NCBI GenBank assembly: GCA_046349875.1 | Contig: JAXMBN010000031.1 | Location: 3,913-67,912 of the forward strand | Reading direction: 5' to 3' | Source: JAXMBN01 sp046349875 | Lineage (GTDB): Bacteria; Planctomycetota; Planctomycetia; Pirellulales; Pirellulaceae | Length of the DNA stretch: 64,000 nt | Shown: piece by piece, positions 35,680-45,042 of the stretch | How positions within the stretch are numbered: the stretch's first letter is position 1 | How the letters are laid out: every line of letters starts with the position of its first letter | Notes under the pieces: model-generated | Told to the model about the DNA's origin: nothing | What the model saw: the letters and a program-made list of their open reading frames with translations, nothing else | The model's database searches: none | Translations under genes and position numbers: made by a program

Positions 35680-36891
35680 ATGAAGCACTTGAGTTCAACC
35701 GATACCGTCGCCTTGTTTGATCGCTACGTCATCGCCAACTACAAACGTCTTCCTGTCAATCTTGTTCGAGGGCAGGAATCAACTGTGTGGGATAGCGAAG
35801 GCAACGCATATCTCGACTTCTTTCCCGGTTGGGGATGCAATTTACTTGGACATTGCCCGCCGCGAATTGTTGCCGCAGTGCAAAAGCAAGTGGCCGAATT
35901 GATCCATGTGCCCAACACATGGCATATGGAGTTGCAAGGGCGATGGGCTCAATTGTTGTGTGAACGAGCTTTTGATAGTCAGGCTTTCTTTTGCAATAGC
36001 GGCGCTGAAGCCAACGAAGCTGCTATCAAGTTGGCTCGACTTCATCAGGGCCCCAAACGATACAAAATTATTACGTTTACCGGTGGATTTCACGGACGGA
36101 CTTTAGGGGCTCTCACGGCCACCGCCCAGCCAAAATACCATGAAGGACTCGGACCGTTGGTCGCAGGCTTTCAATACTGCCCTTTTGGCGACTTGGAGAG
36201 CGTCCGCAAGCGAATTGATGACGAGACCGCTGCCATCATGCTTGAACCAATTCAAGGAGAAGGTGGTGTTCGCATCGCCTCTCAAGAATTCTTGCAGGGC
36301 CTTCGCGATCTATGCGATCAACACGATTTGTTGTTGATCTTTGATGAAGTGCAAACAGGTTGTGGCCGGACTGGGAATTGGTTCGGTTACCAGTATTTTG
36401 ATGTTGAGCCCCATATGATCACCTTGGCGAAAAGCCTTTGTGGTGGCGTAGCGGGTGGTGCATTGTTGGCGCATCGTCGAATTGCCCCAAGTTTGCGACC
36501 GGGGATGCATGCTTCCACGTTTGGAGGAAATCCCATCGCAGCTGCTGCGGGGATCGCGATGATTGAATCGATCGAAGCCGAAGGATTGCTCGAACGAAGT
36601 CAAGAAGTTGCACGCCGCTTTGCTTCCCACTTGGAACAACTTCAACAGCAATCCGAAAGTGTACGAGAAATTCGCCAAGCGGGGCTCATGATCGGAATTG
36701 AGCTCGATCAAGATGGTTCGGCTGTTGTTGCGGAATGCCTAAAACAAGGTTTGCTCATTAACTGTACTCAAGGCAATGTGCTACGCCTTCTTCCCGCTAT
36801 GAATCTTGCGTTGGAAGAGGTGGATTCAGGGATGGAGATTCTCTCCAAGGTTGTGATGGAGGTTACGTCACGCCAACCCCTAACTGCCTAG
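35680..36891 (+). CDS. argD: Acetylornithine aminotransferase
   Basis: Pyridoxal-phosphate enzyme making acetylornithine from acetylglutamate semialdehyde, possibly also acting in lysine synthesis. The lysine that binds the cofactor is in ITLAKSLCGGVAGGALLAH. Before it lie the FFCNSGAEANEAAIKLAR motif, GGFHGRTLGALTATA and LIFDEVQTGCGRTG with the Asp and Gln that contact the cofactor. At about 403 residues it has the usual length. The ATG at 35680 is preferred, with AGGAG seven bases upstream; a GTG three bases earlier is in frame. It lies between argB and argF, the three being co-transcribed. Confidence 0.93.
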   Translation: MKHLSSTDTVALFDRYVIANYKRLPVNLVRGQESTVWDSEGNAYLDFFPGWGCNLLGHCPPRIVAAVQKQVAELIHVPNTWHMELQGRWAQLLCERAFDSQAFFCNSGAEANEAAIKLARLHQGPKRYKIITFTGGFHGRTLGALTATAQPKYHEGLGPLVAGFQYCPFGDLESVRKRIDDETAAIMLEPIQGEGGVRIASQEFLQGLRDLCDQHDLLLIFDEVQTGCGRTGNWFGYQYFDVEPHMITLAKSLCGGVAGGALLAHRRIAPSLRPGMHASTFGGNPIAAAAGIAMIESIEAEGLLERSQEVARRFASHLEQLQQQSESVREIRQAGLMIGIELDQDGSAVVAECLKQGLLINCTQGNVLRLLPAMNLALEEVDSGMEILSKVVMEVTSRQPLTA

Positions 36892-36905
36892 ATGATTGGT
36901 TTGTC

Positions 36906-37832
36906 ATGCGACACTTTAGATCCCTATTCGATATCAACGAGGATGAATTCCGAAACATCCTCGACCTATCTCATCAACTGAAGCGAGATTGGAAGATTGG
37001 AATTCGTCCTCCTCTTCTTGCTCAGCGTTCTGTAGCCCTGCTTTTTGAGAAACCGAGTCTAAGAACGCGATTGAGTTTCGAAGCTGGAATGACACAGCTC
37101 GGTGGATCGACGATCTACTTGAGTGAAGATGTCGGTTGGCAAACTCGGGAGTCCACGGCTGACTTTGTGCGTGTCCTTGCAGAGTACTGCGACATCATCG
37201 TTTGCCGTACCTTCTCGCACTCTACGGTAGAAGAACTAGCTGGTTTCAATGCATTGCCCGTGATCAATGGGCTTACCGATCTCTCGCATCCATGCCAAGC
37301 GATGGCGGATGTGATGACGATGGAAGAGATTGCGGGCAGTCTTCGAGGCAAGCAGGTTACGTTTGTTGGGGACGCCAACAACGTTTGTCGGTCATTGGCT
37401 GCTGCAAGCCTAATGGCGGGAATGCGTTTCCGATTGCTCGGTGCCGAGCCCTACTATTTTGAGCCCTCTTGGTTGCAAAAGGTAAAGGCTCGCATTCCGA
37501 CGGCAGATATCGAACAATCCGCGGATGCCGATGAAGCGCTTCGTGAAGCCGATTTCGTTTATACCGATGTTTGGACTTCGATGGGCCAGGAAGCAGAATC
37601 GGAATTGCGACGCAAGGTATTTGCGCCTCTTCAAGTCAGCACAAGTCTGATGAAGAAAGCTCCGCCACATTGCCGTGTGCTTCACTGTCTTCCCGCTCGT
37701 CGCGGTGAAGAAATTACCGATGAAGTAATCGATTCGGCCAACAGTTCAGTCATACAGCAAGCCGGAAATCGTATGCATCTCCAAAAAGGATTGCTAGTTT
37801 GGCTTGGTCGTCAAAATGGATGGGACGTGTAA
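36906..37832 (+). CDS. argF: Ornithine carbamoyltransferase
   Basis: Joins carbamoyl phosphate and ornithine to form citrulline. The carbamoyl-phosphate loop reads FEKPSLRTRLSFEAGMTQLGG (residues 45-65), with the STRT-type motif as SLRTR. The middle has HPCQAMADVMTMEE (residues 126-139) and the C-terminus HCLPARRGEEITDEV near 265, the ornithine loop. At 308 residues the length is typical. The ATG at 36906 lies 15 bp after the argD stop; the ribosome site is weak. The substrate carbamoyl phosphate would come from the CarA/CarB enzyme, whose small subunit is found at 60170-61291. RNase PH follows almost at once. Confidence 0.95.
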   Translation: MRHFRSLFDINEDEFRNILDLSHQLKRDWKIGIRPPLLAQRSVALLFEKPSLRTRLSFEAGMTQLGGSTIYLSEDVGWQTRESTADFVRVLAEYCDIIVCRTFSHSTVEELAGFNALPVINGLTDLSHPCQAMADVMTMEEIAGSLRGKQVTFVGDANNVCRSLAAASLMAGMRFRLLGAEPYYFEPSWLQKVKARIPTADIEQSADADEALREADFVYTDVWTSMGQEAESELRRKVFAPLQVSTSLMKKAPPHCRVLHCLPARRGEEITDEVIDSANSSVIQQAGNRMHLQKGLLVWLGRQNGWDV

Positions 37833-37834
37833 CG

Positions 37835-38542
37835 ATGGGGTCGATTCGCCCAGTTCAGGTCGAGCGTGGATACACTAAGCACGCTGCTGGAAGTGTGTTG
37901 TATCGCTGCGGAGATACAGTGGTCCTATGCACGGCATCGCTCGAGCCATCCGTACCGCCATGGATGGTTGGTCAAGGACGAGGCTGGATCACGGCCGAAT
38001 ACAATATGCTTCCTTCGAGTACGAGCCCTCGGAAATCGCGTGAACGTTCAGGAAAAGTTGACGGACGTACGACCGAGATTCAACGATTGATTGGACGATC
38101 CTTTCGAGCGGTCGCTGATCTTCATAAACTGGGCGAGCGAAGTATTACGATCGATTGCGATGTATTGCAAGCCGATGGTGGCACTCGAACTGCAAGCATC
38201 ACGGGAGGGTTGATCGCCCTCGTCGATGCACTCAAAACCGAATTCGGTGGCATCGATCGCAATGCTTATCCTCTGCGCGATAGTGTGGCGGCCATCAGTG
38301 TAGGCATCTGTGATGGAGCTTCCTGTTTGGATCTCGATTATGCCAAGGATGCGGCGGCCGATGTCGACATGAACATCGTGATGACAGGGAAGGGACGCTT
38401 TATCGAGCTGCAAGGAACAGGCGAAGAAGCAACCTTCGATGATGTACAGTTGGCTTCTTTACTCGCCCTTGGGAAAGAGGGAATCCAACAACTTACCCAA
38501 ATTCAACGGGCTGCTTTGGGTAGCGATTGGCCATTTGATTGA
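37835..38542 (+). CDS. rph: Ribonuclease PH
   Basis: Phosphate-dependent 3'-exonuclease that trims tRNA precursors. The N-terminus MGSIRPVQVERGYTKHAAGS matches the family, followed by GQGRGWITAEYNMLPSSTSPRKSRE (residues 48-72), the RLIGRSFRAV region near 92, and the phosphate-binding stretch with TIDCDVLQADGGTRTASITGG near 120. At 235 residues it is of normal size. The ATG at 37835, two bases past the argF stop, is preferred; ATG at 37820 is in frame and overlaps argF. It lies at the end of the arginine cluster and probably shares its transcript. Confidence 0.94.
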   Translation: MGSIRPVQVERGYTKHAAGSVLYRCGDTVVLCTASLEPSVPPWMVGQGRGWITAEYNMLPSSTSPRKSRERSGKVDGRTTEIQRLIGRSFRAVADLHKLGERSITIDCDVLQADGGTRTASITGGLIALVDALKTEFGGIDRNAYPLRDSVAAISVGICDGASCLDLDYAKDAAADVDMNIVMTGKGRFIELQGTGEEATFDDVQLASLLALGKEGIQQLTQIQRAALGSDWPFD

Positions 38543-38587
38543 TCGTGTGCTTCCTTCGTACCTTTGTTTCACCAGTGTGAGAATATC

Positions 38588-39085
38588 ATGAGCGAAGAAA
38601 CCCGCAGGCCTCGAGTTGCCGTGATTATGGGCTCGCGATCCGATTGGGAAACGATGCAAGAAGCAAGTAAGTTGCTTAATGAATTTGGGGTCGAGCACGA
38701 ACGACGCGTTGTTTCGGCCCATCGTACACCGGAGCTCATGGTGGAGTTCGCAAAGAAGGCAGCCGATCGCGGAATCGAGGTCATCATTGCTGGTGCTGGT
38801 GGTGCTGCACATCTTCCTGGAATGGTTGCCTCTTGTACGCCATTGCCTGTTATTGGCGTCCCGGTGCAAAGCAAAGCATTGTCTGGCCTGGATTCTTTAC
38901 TCAGCATCGTGCAAATGCCAGGTGGCATTCCCGTTGGGACAATGGCAATCGGCGTGGCCGGTGCTAAGAATGCTGCATTGCTGGCGATTCGGATGCTTGG
39001 AAATCATGACGCAACGTTGCGTGAACGTATGATCGCTTTTATGGAAGCACAAACGGAATCGGTGATTGCGGATTCCCATCTATGA
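38588..39085 (+). CDS. purE: N5-carboxyaminoimidazole ribonucleotide mutase
   Basis: Purine synthesis enzyme that moves the carboxyl of N5-CAIR to carbon 4. The PurE signature is strong: VAVIMGSRSDWETMQEA at the N-terminus, SAHRTPELM near residue 46, IEVIIAGAGGAAHLPGMVAS near 68, and LPVIGVPVQSKALSGLDSLLSIVQMPGGIPV near 95. At 165 residues it is of normal length. The start MSEETRRPR at 38588 is chosen over a longer frame at 38564 that adds eight residues without homology. Its stop overlaps the purK start in an ATGA, so the two act as a coupled pair. Confidence 0.96.
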   Translation: MSEETRRPRVAVIMGSRSDWETMQEASKLLNEFGVEHERRVVSAHRTPELMVEFAKKAADRGIEVIIAGAGGAAHLPGMVASCTPLPVIGVPVQSKALSGLDSLLSIVQMPGGIPVGTMAIGVAGAKNAALLAIRMLGNHDATLRERMIAFMEAQTESVIADSHL

Positions 39086-40239
39086 ACGGAGCCATGATGT
39101 CGACACTCGAACCTGGTAGTCGCATTGGTGTTTTTGGTGGCGGGCAACTGGGGCGAATGTTTGCTCATGCAGCTCAGCGTTGTGGCTACCATGTCTTCGT
39201 CTATTCCCCCGAAGAAGATGGTCCAGCCCATCAAGTCACGGCTGATTCCTATTACGCAGACTACGAGGATACGGATGCCGTCCGCGACTTCGCTAAGTCG
39301 GTGGATGTCATCACGCTCGAGTTCGAAAACATTCCATTGGTAGCGGTAGAGGAAGCAAGAAGATGGTGTCCGGTACGGCCGAGCCCTGCCATTCTTCAAA
39401 TGGCTCAGCATCGCATCGTTGAAAAATCTACGCTGCGCCGTCTCGGGTTTCCTGTGACACCCTTTGTTGGCATCGATCATGAAAACGCACTCCAGGCGAT
39501 CGAGCCTGAGTTGGGATGGCCATGCATCTTAAAGACAGCCACTTCTGGCTACGATGGCAAAGGCCAACGCAAGGTCGACAATTACAGCGAAGCACTCGAG
39601 TTTTGGAATGCTTGTGGTGGTGTCGAACTCATCGCTGAAAAGCGTATCGAGTTCTTGGGTGAGGTTTCTATTTTGGTCGCTCGAAACCCCCGAGGTCACA
39701 TCGTCGTTTACCCAATGTTTTTCAACGAGCACGCAAACCATATTTTGGATGTTACGCTTTGTCCTGCACCTGATCGATTTCACGCTGTACAATCGCGAGC
39801 CCATCAAATTGCGAGTGACTTGGCTGCTGCGATTCAACTGGAAGGAATTCTCTGCATCGAGTTCTTCGTCGACACAAACCTTGATCTGTTGATCAATGAA
39901 CTGGCACCACGTCCCCATAATTCAGGCCATCTAACCATTGAAGGGACTCGGACCAGCCAGTTCGAGCAACAGCTGCGCGCAATTTGCAATCTTCCATTGG
40001 GTGACGTTTCTCTCAATCATCCGCGCGTAGCGATGGCGAATTTATTGGGCGATCTTTGGGAAACGGGAACGCCAAAGTTCGACGTCGTGTTCCATGAATC
40101 AACGGCAGCGTTGCATCTCTACGGAAAATCGAAAGCCAAGAAGGGTAGGAAGATGGGGCACCTTACCGCTTGGGGGCCGTTGGATATCGATCTCGAAACC
40201 CACATCAAAACTCTGCGACACCGACTTGTGCGAAATTAG
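39082..40239 (+). CDS. purK: N5-carboxyaminoimidazole ribonucleotide synthase
   Basis: ATP-grasp enzyme that carboxylates AIR with bicarbonate and ATP, the step before PurE. It has RIGVFGGGQLGRMFAHAAQ near the N-terminus, the ATP-grasp region GWPCILKTATSGYDGKGQ near residue 155, and the C-terminal ELAPRPHNSGHLTIEG near 275 with GHLTAWG at the end. At 385 residues the length is normal. The ATG overlaps the purE stop (ATGA); further ATGs occur 4 and 5 codons later. No other purine gene is in the window. Confidence 0.95.
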   Translation: MNGAMMSTLEPGSRIGVFGGGQLGRMFAHAAQRCGYHVFVYSPEEDGPAHQVTADSYYADYEDTDAVRDFAKSVDVITLEFENIPLVAVEEARRWCPVRPSPAILQMAQHRIVEKSTLRRLGFPVTPFVGIDHENALQAIEPELGWPCILKTATSGYDGKGQRKVDNYSEALEFWNACGGVELIAEKRIEFLGEVSILVARNPRGHIVVYPMFFNEHANHILDVTLCPAPDRFHAVQSRAHQIASDLAAAIQLEGILCIEFFVDTNLDLLINELAPRPHNSGHLTIEGTRTSQFEQQLRAICNLPLGDVSLNHPRVAMANLLGDLWETGTPKFDVVFHESTAALHLYGKSKAKKGRKMGHLTAWGPLDIDLETHIKTLRHRLVRN

Positions 40240-40631
40240 GCCCCTCGGGATCGCAAATGGTCATTTTGTTTGGCGGTTGCGACTAGTCTTTCTACTTAGA
40301 TGACCTAATCTTCCATGCACATGGGAAGATTTGACGTTTGCTTGCGCGATGGAACCAATGCTTGCAATGCGTCAGACTTTGTTTGTCGCCGAAGCGTGGG
40401 GTATGGTTGGGCACGAATGGGGAATGAAAGCTTTTCATGCCTCGCTATTGACCCTCTTTCGAGATTTCTCTACTTTCCCAACCAGTTTTGTTGAAGAAAC
40501 CCAGATTGTGTCAAGTCCTTAGGCCCTTTTGAGTCCTCTTCACGAGATGCAGATCGAATCGAGTCCGGACGCTCTTCATTTCGAATCGATCAATCCCTCC
40601 CGCCTTTCATTGACCTACGAGGATTGCACGG
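40240..40631. other. Gap between purK and the secretin
   Basis: About 390 bp. Open frames here (for instance one at 40331-40522) have no family resemblance and no ribosome sites. I see no RNA gene, terminator or repeat. The promoter of the secretin operon should lie here, but no clear pair of hexamers was found. Confidence 0.4.
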
Positions 40632-43600
40632 ATGCGTTCCTTGCTCATAGCATTTCTCTGCTTAATCATATCCAGCCTATGCACGGAATCTCTCTGCGCT
40701 CAGCTTCCCTATTCACCTCCTGCTGCGAGTTCCTCCACGGCTCAACGTATGGTGAATGTTCCTGCGTCTCGATTCAGTTATGTTCGAGAATCGCTTGAAC
40801 AATTGTTTCGGGGAAATACGTTTGCCGATCCGTTGAATGCTAACAACGTGGAGATCGTGATCGCTTCAGGACGCGTTCGCGTTTCGTTTTCGCCCCAAGA
40901 GCAATTGATTCGCGTTGAAGGTGCGGCATCATCGGTCGCAGATGTTGCCAGCTTGGTGCAAGCCCTGGGAGTTCCCGTGCCTGGCAATGGAATGCGGATC
41001 TTGCCATTGAACGATGATGGACAGACTTCGTTGGCCAAGATGTCGCGAGGTATCCAAGTGGCATCCAGTCCATTTGGATTGGCATCCTATGCAGGCGGTG
41101 GACAAAATCCTCTCAACGCTCAGGGCAACAATCCGGCGAATCCACAAGGCAATCTCCAACCAAATGCTTCAACTCCGCTGGGGGCTCCTCAGACGCCTCT
41201 TCCCAAAGATAAGAATGCACCGACCTTACCGCTGCCGCAGTTTGAAGGTGTTCAAATTGAAATGTTGCCGGAGATCGATGCGGTCATCTTGCGTGGTCGC
41301 GATCAACAGCTTCGAGATCTAACCGAGATTATCAAACAGTTGGATGAAGCGAGTCGCTTATCGCAACCCGAGATTGAAGTCATCCTGCTTCAACACGTCT
41401 CGGCCGACGCCGTTGCGAAACTTGTAACGACTTCATTGGAAAAATTGGTTGGCTCACGGCAGGGTAAAGTGAGCATGACTTCATTGGGTACACCAAACGC
41501 ACTGTTGCTGATTGGTTGGGGCGATGCGATGGCCGTGGCCAAAGAATTGCTCACCAAGCTAGACCAACCCGCATCTGCTGACGCGCAATTTATGGTGTTT
41601 CAATTGAAGCATGCGGTGGCCAGCGAAGTTCAAACACAGTTGCAAGGATTCTATCGAAATCGTGAAGGCCTAGGGCCCGTCATTCAGTCGATGGCCGATC
41701 CTCGTACGAATGCCATCGTGGTTTATGCATCGCCACGCGATCAAGAAGAGATCCGCCAGCTATTGGAAAAACTGGACGTTCCACGAGGCAGTATGGTGCA
41801 GCATGCCCGCGTATTTCCAATGCGTTACAGTCTCGCAAGCGATATTGCAAAGGCCCTCCAGCAAGCATTAACGACTGCAGGGCAGGGGCGTAGCTCCAGT
41901 ATTCAATTGTTGGATCAATCGGGACAGCCGATCGCTACCAGCGGCATATTGAGTTCCAGTCAAATCACGGTGAACGAACGCAATAACAGCATCATGGTAT
42001 CGAGTGCCCCAGAGAATCTTCAGTTGATCGAGAAGCTAATCGAGCAGCTGGATACTCCGGGCATGATCGCCAAGATCAAGATTTTCCCTATCAAGAATGG
42101 TGATGCGGCGACGATGGTCGAAACCCTTCGAGCTCTGATGCCAGCGCCTGCGGCCGGAACGACCGCCAATGGCCAACAGCTTTCCAATTCACCCGATGAA
42201 AACTCTCTGCTACCACTTCGATTTACGGTGGATGCAAGAGGCAATAGTATCATCGCCGTGGGCTCAGAAGGTGATCTGAAAATCGTCGAAGCCTTGATCG
42301 TTCGCTTGGACGAGGCCGACAAGTTGCAACGCAAGAGCTCGGTCTATCAATTGAAGAACTCGCCTGCAGTCGATGTGGCGTTGGCCATCAATGATTTCTT
42401 GAGAAACAAGCGGCAAGTAGAGATCGCAGCGCCCGGGGCTGCGAACCCATTCGAACAATTGGACAAGGAGGTGGTGGTTGTACCGGAACCTGTTCAAAAC
42501 AAGTTGATCCTCAGTGCCACGCCACGCTATTACGATGAGATTGCGCAACTGATTGAGCAATTGGATCAGCAGCCTCCTCAAGTCATGATCCAGGTCATGA
42601 TTGCGGAAATCACGCTCGGAAATACTGATGAATTCGGTGTAGAAATGGGGCTGCAGGATTCGGTGCTTTTCGATCGAAGCTTGCTGGGAGGTTTGCTTAC
42701 CCGAACGAACACAACTTCAACATCCACTCCTTCGGGAGTGGTCACGTCGACCACCCAGGAAATCGTCGCGGCTACCAACACACCTGGTTTCAATTTCAAT
42801 TCGAAAGACCCGCTCGGAAACAGTGGGTCCTCCAAAGCGCTTGGATCGTCCGATTATGTTGGCGGACAGGGGATTTCTAACTTTTCGTTAGGCCGCGCGA
42901 ACAATGATCTGGGATTCGGAGGGTTGGTGCTCTCTGCAAGCAGCGAGAATGTGAGTTTTCTCTTGCGTGCATTGCAGGATTCGCGTCGGCTCGAAATCTT
43001 AAGCCGACCTCAAGTGCTGACGTTGGATAATCAACAAGCATTTATTCAGGTGGGGCAGCGCGTGCCACGGATTGTTAACTCGATCATCAATCAGAACGGC
43101 GCTCAAAACAACGTGCAGTTGGAAAATGTTGGCTTGATCATCGGTGTCACACCACGCATTAGTCCCGAAGGAAATGTGGTGATGGAGATTGATGCCGAGA
43201 AGTCGAAACTCGGTCCAGAAAACGAAGGGATTCCCGTATCGATCGCAGCCAACGGCACGATCATTCGTTCACCTCGCGTGGATACCATCACAGCGCAAGC
43301 AACCGTTAGCGCAGGCGATGGCGAGACCATCATTCTCGGCGGTTTGATATCGCGAAGTGAAAGAACTATCCATCGGCAGGTGCCATGGTTGGGGAGCTTA
43401 CCCATCCTCAAGCATCTCTTCAGCTATGATTTGACAGATTTTACGCGGACAGAGTTGCTCATCATCATGACGCCACATGTCGTGCGCAATCAGGGCGATA
43501 TGGAACGATTGAAGCAAGCTGAGTTTGCTCGGATGAGCTGGTGTGAGGCCGATGTGTTTGAGATTCATGGCGATGTTTATCCTCCCATGAACATGACAGA

Positions 43601-43871
43601 AGAATTGATGGAACGCCAAGATTGGAATGTTGTCTATCCCGACATCGACCCTCGAGGAGCCTCTACGACACCTTCCCGCAAAGACTCGATGGCGTCACCT
43701 GTCGTGAGTGATGCGGCCAATATAACGATTGGATATCAACAACCCACCACTGGTCAGAATCCAGGCGTCGCAAACGCCATGTACTCTGCTCCGACTTCGT
43801 CGCCTGCCAATCGATTCCCACCTTCCCAAGGCATGTCTCCCGTAGGCAAAGGAGGCTCTGCACCTCGATGA
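40632..43871 (+). CDS. Secretin-type outer-membrane protein (GspD/PilQ family)
   Basis: A protein of 1079 residues beginning with a signal peptide (LLIAFLCLIISSLCTESLCA, cleavage near residue 23). The N-terminal two thirds contain at least five repeats of the N-type domains that line the periplasmic vestibule, seen as recurrent motifs such as LLIGWGDAMAVAKELLTKLDQP, NAIVVYASPRDQEEIRQLLEKLD, NSIMVSSAPENLQLIEKLIEQLD and KLILSATPRYYDEIAQLIEQLD. The secretin core follows: VMIQVMIAEITLGN, SFLLRALQDSRRLEILSRPQVLTLDNQQAFIQVGQ near 790, and VSAGDGETIILGGLI with VPWLGSLPILKHLF near 910. A low-complexity tail follows. It forms a ring for export or pili. A lipoprotein gene overlaps its stop; no other secretion genes are seen here. 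Confidence 0.9.
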   Translation: MRSLLIAFLCLIISSLCTESLCAQLPYSPPAASSSTAQRMVNVPASRFSYVRESLEQLFRGNTFADPLNANNVEIVIASGRVRVSFSPQEQLIRVEGAASSVADVASLVQALGVPVPGNGMRILPLNDDGQTSLAKMSRGIQVASSPFGLASYAGGGQNPLNAQGNNPANPQGNLQPNASTPLGAPQTPLPKDKNAPTLPLPQFEGVQIEMLPEIDAVILRGRDQQLRDLTEIIKQLDEASRLSQPEIEVILLQHVSADAVAKLVTTSLEKLVGSRQGKVSMTSLGTPNALLLIGWGDAMAVAKELLTKLDQPASADAQFMVFQLKHAVASEVQTQLQGFYRNREGLGPVIQSMADPRTNAIVVYASPRDQEEIRQLLEKLDVPRGSMVQHARVFPMRYSLASDIAKALQQALTTAGQGRSSSIQLLDQSGQPIATSGILSSSQITVNERNNSIMVSSAPENLQLIEKLIEQLDTPGMIAKIKIFPIKNGDAATMVETLRALMPAPAAGTTANGQQLSNSPDENSLLPLRFTVDARGNSIIAVGSEGDLKIVEALIVRLDEADKLQRKSSVYQLKNSPAVDVALAINDFLRNKRQVEIAAPGAANPFEQLDKEVVVVPEPVQNKLILSATPRYYDEIAQLIEQLDQQPPQVMIQVMIAEITLGNTDEFGVEMGLQDSVLFDRSLLGGLLTRTNTTSTSTPSGVVTSTTQEIVAATNTPGFNFNSKDPLGNSGSSKALGSSDYVGGQGISNFSLGRANNDLGFGGLVLSASSENVSFLLRALQDSRRLEILSRPQVLTLDNQQAFIQVGQRVPRIVNSIINQNGAQNNVQLENVGLIIGVTPRISPEGNVVMEIDAEKSKLGPENEGIPVSIAANGTIIRSPRVDTITAQATVSAGDGETIILGGLISRSERTIHRQVPWLGSLPILKHLFSYDLTDFTRTELLIIMTPHVVRNQGDMERLKQAEFARMSWCEADVFEIHGDVYPPMNMTEELMERQDWNVVYPDIDPRGASTTPSRKDSMASPVVSDAANITIGYQQPTTGQNPGVANAMYSAPTSSPANRFPPSQGMSPVGKGGSAPR

Positions 43872-44899
43872 TCCCACATTCAATCGTTCAAAGATGTTGT
43901 ACTTTCAGCGTCTACTGTGTGTTAACTATTGGCGTGCTTACAGTGACGGGATGTCAATGGACTCCCAAAGCATCCAAATCGTTGTGGCCATGGAAGAAAG
44001 ATGAGCCCAAGCCAACCCCAGATCGTATCCTTCCTGTATGGACCGATACGGTGCTTCATCAAACGAACCAGCCTGGAATTCGCGGGTTCGGTGGTCGAAT
44101 CTATTTTTACGGTAAAGAGAATACCGATCCCGTCGAAGTCGATGGAAGTCTTGCCATCTATGCTTTTGATGCGGACGATTTGACTCCTTCGATGCAGGCT
44201 CCTTTGCGAAAGTATGTGTTTCCTGCCGAGCAGTTTGCAACGCATATGAGCAAGTCATCCATCGGGCCGAGCTATAGTATCTGGCTTCCTTGGGGAGAAG
44301 TCGGAGGTCCTCCTAAACGGTTGAGCTTGATTGCGAGATTCGAGGGTAAGGATGGTGGAACGACCTTGTCCGATTCGACGATCAAATTGTTGCCAGGCGT
44401 TCCCGAACAGAAGCAAGATAGCTCCGTTGCAAAGAAGAATGAACCTGCAGCTATCCCCATCCGTTTGGCTGGGCACTCGCAAGTGCAACCTTCCGGGACA
44501 GAGGGATCGAAAGGCTCGGATCGAGAAGTGCACACCATCGACATTCCCCCTTCGTTTCAGCGCCACTTGCAGTCCGATTCGTTGCGTAAACCCATAGGAC
44601 CAACATCGGCTCCTGCCGACTCTTCGTTGGTACAACCTTTGGGAACCAATGCTTCTGGCAATCCTGATTTAACTCCCAAGAAAGTCAGTTCCAACAAAAC
44701 GCCTGGAACCAATGTTGAAGGGGTGAACGACATAGGAATGTCCTCGAATGCCGATGCGTCCTTGGTGACGGAAGTGGTTGATGCCCGGACCAAGCCTCAG
44801 TTCCAGGTTCCCAAACGGATGTTTGGGCCTCAGCCGAAAAAAGATATTCGCGAAGGGCGTTGGATTCAGAACGTAGCACGCGATTCACGAAACCCATAG
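43868..44899 (+). CDS. Predicted lipoprotein coupled to the secretin
   Basis: A 343-residue protein with a lipoprotein signal (VYCVLTIGVLTVTGCQW, lipobox VTGC, Cys at 29). After the signal comes a folded domain of about 130 residues (IYFYGKENTDPVEVDGSLAIYAF and KYVFPAEQFATHMSKSSIGPSYSIWLPWGE) and then a long low-complexity part. I do not recognise a named family. The ATG overlaps the secretin stop in an ATGA, so it is made with the secretin and is a candidate pilotin or assembly partner, as lipoproteins often are for secretins. No interaction can be shown from sequence. Confidence 0.8.
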   Translation: MIPHSIVQRCCTFSVYCVLTIGVLTVTGCQWTPKASKSLWPWKKDEPKPTPDRILPVWTDTVLHQTNQPGIRGFGGRIYFYGKENTDPVEVDGSLAIYAFDADDLTPSMQAPLRKYVFPAEQFATHMSKSSIGPSYSIWLPWGEVGGPPKRLSLIARFEGKDGGTTLSDSTIKLLPGVPEQKQDSSVAKKNEPAAIPIRLAGHSQVQPSGTEGSKGSDREVHTIDIPPSFQRHLQSDSLRKPIGPTSAPADSSLVQPLGTNASGNPDLTPKKVSSNKTPGTNVEGVNDIGMSSNADASLVTEVVDARTKPQFQVPKRMFGPQPKKDIREGRWIQNVARDSRNP

Positions 44900-45042
44900 A
44901 ATCTTTTTTGCCGCTGAAACAATGTACGCTTCAGCAATCGTTGTCAAAGCGAAAGCGGCTGGTCTTCTTGCGATCACTAGTTCTTGGCAATCGCAGCTGC
45001 GATTGGATGGAGCGATCACGATCGCATCGTTGGGTGTAGTGT

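Noticed and set aside
40529..40798. Small plus-strand open frame overlapping the secretin start
   Set aside because: It overlaps the secretin signal peptide in another frame and resembles no family.
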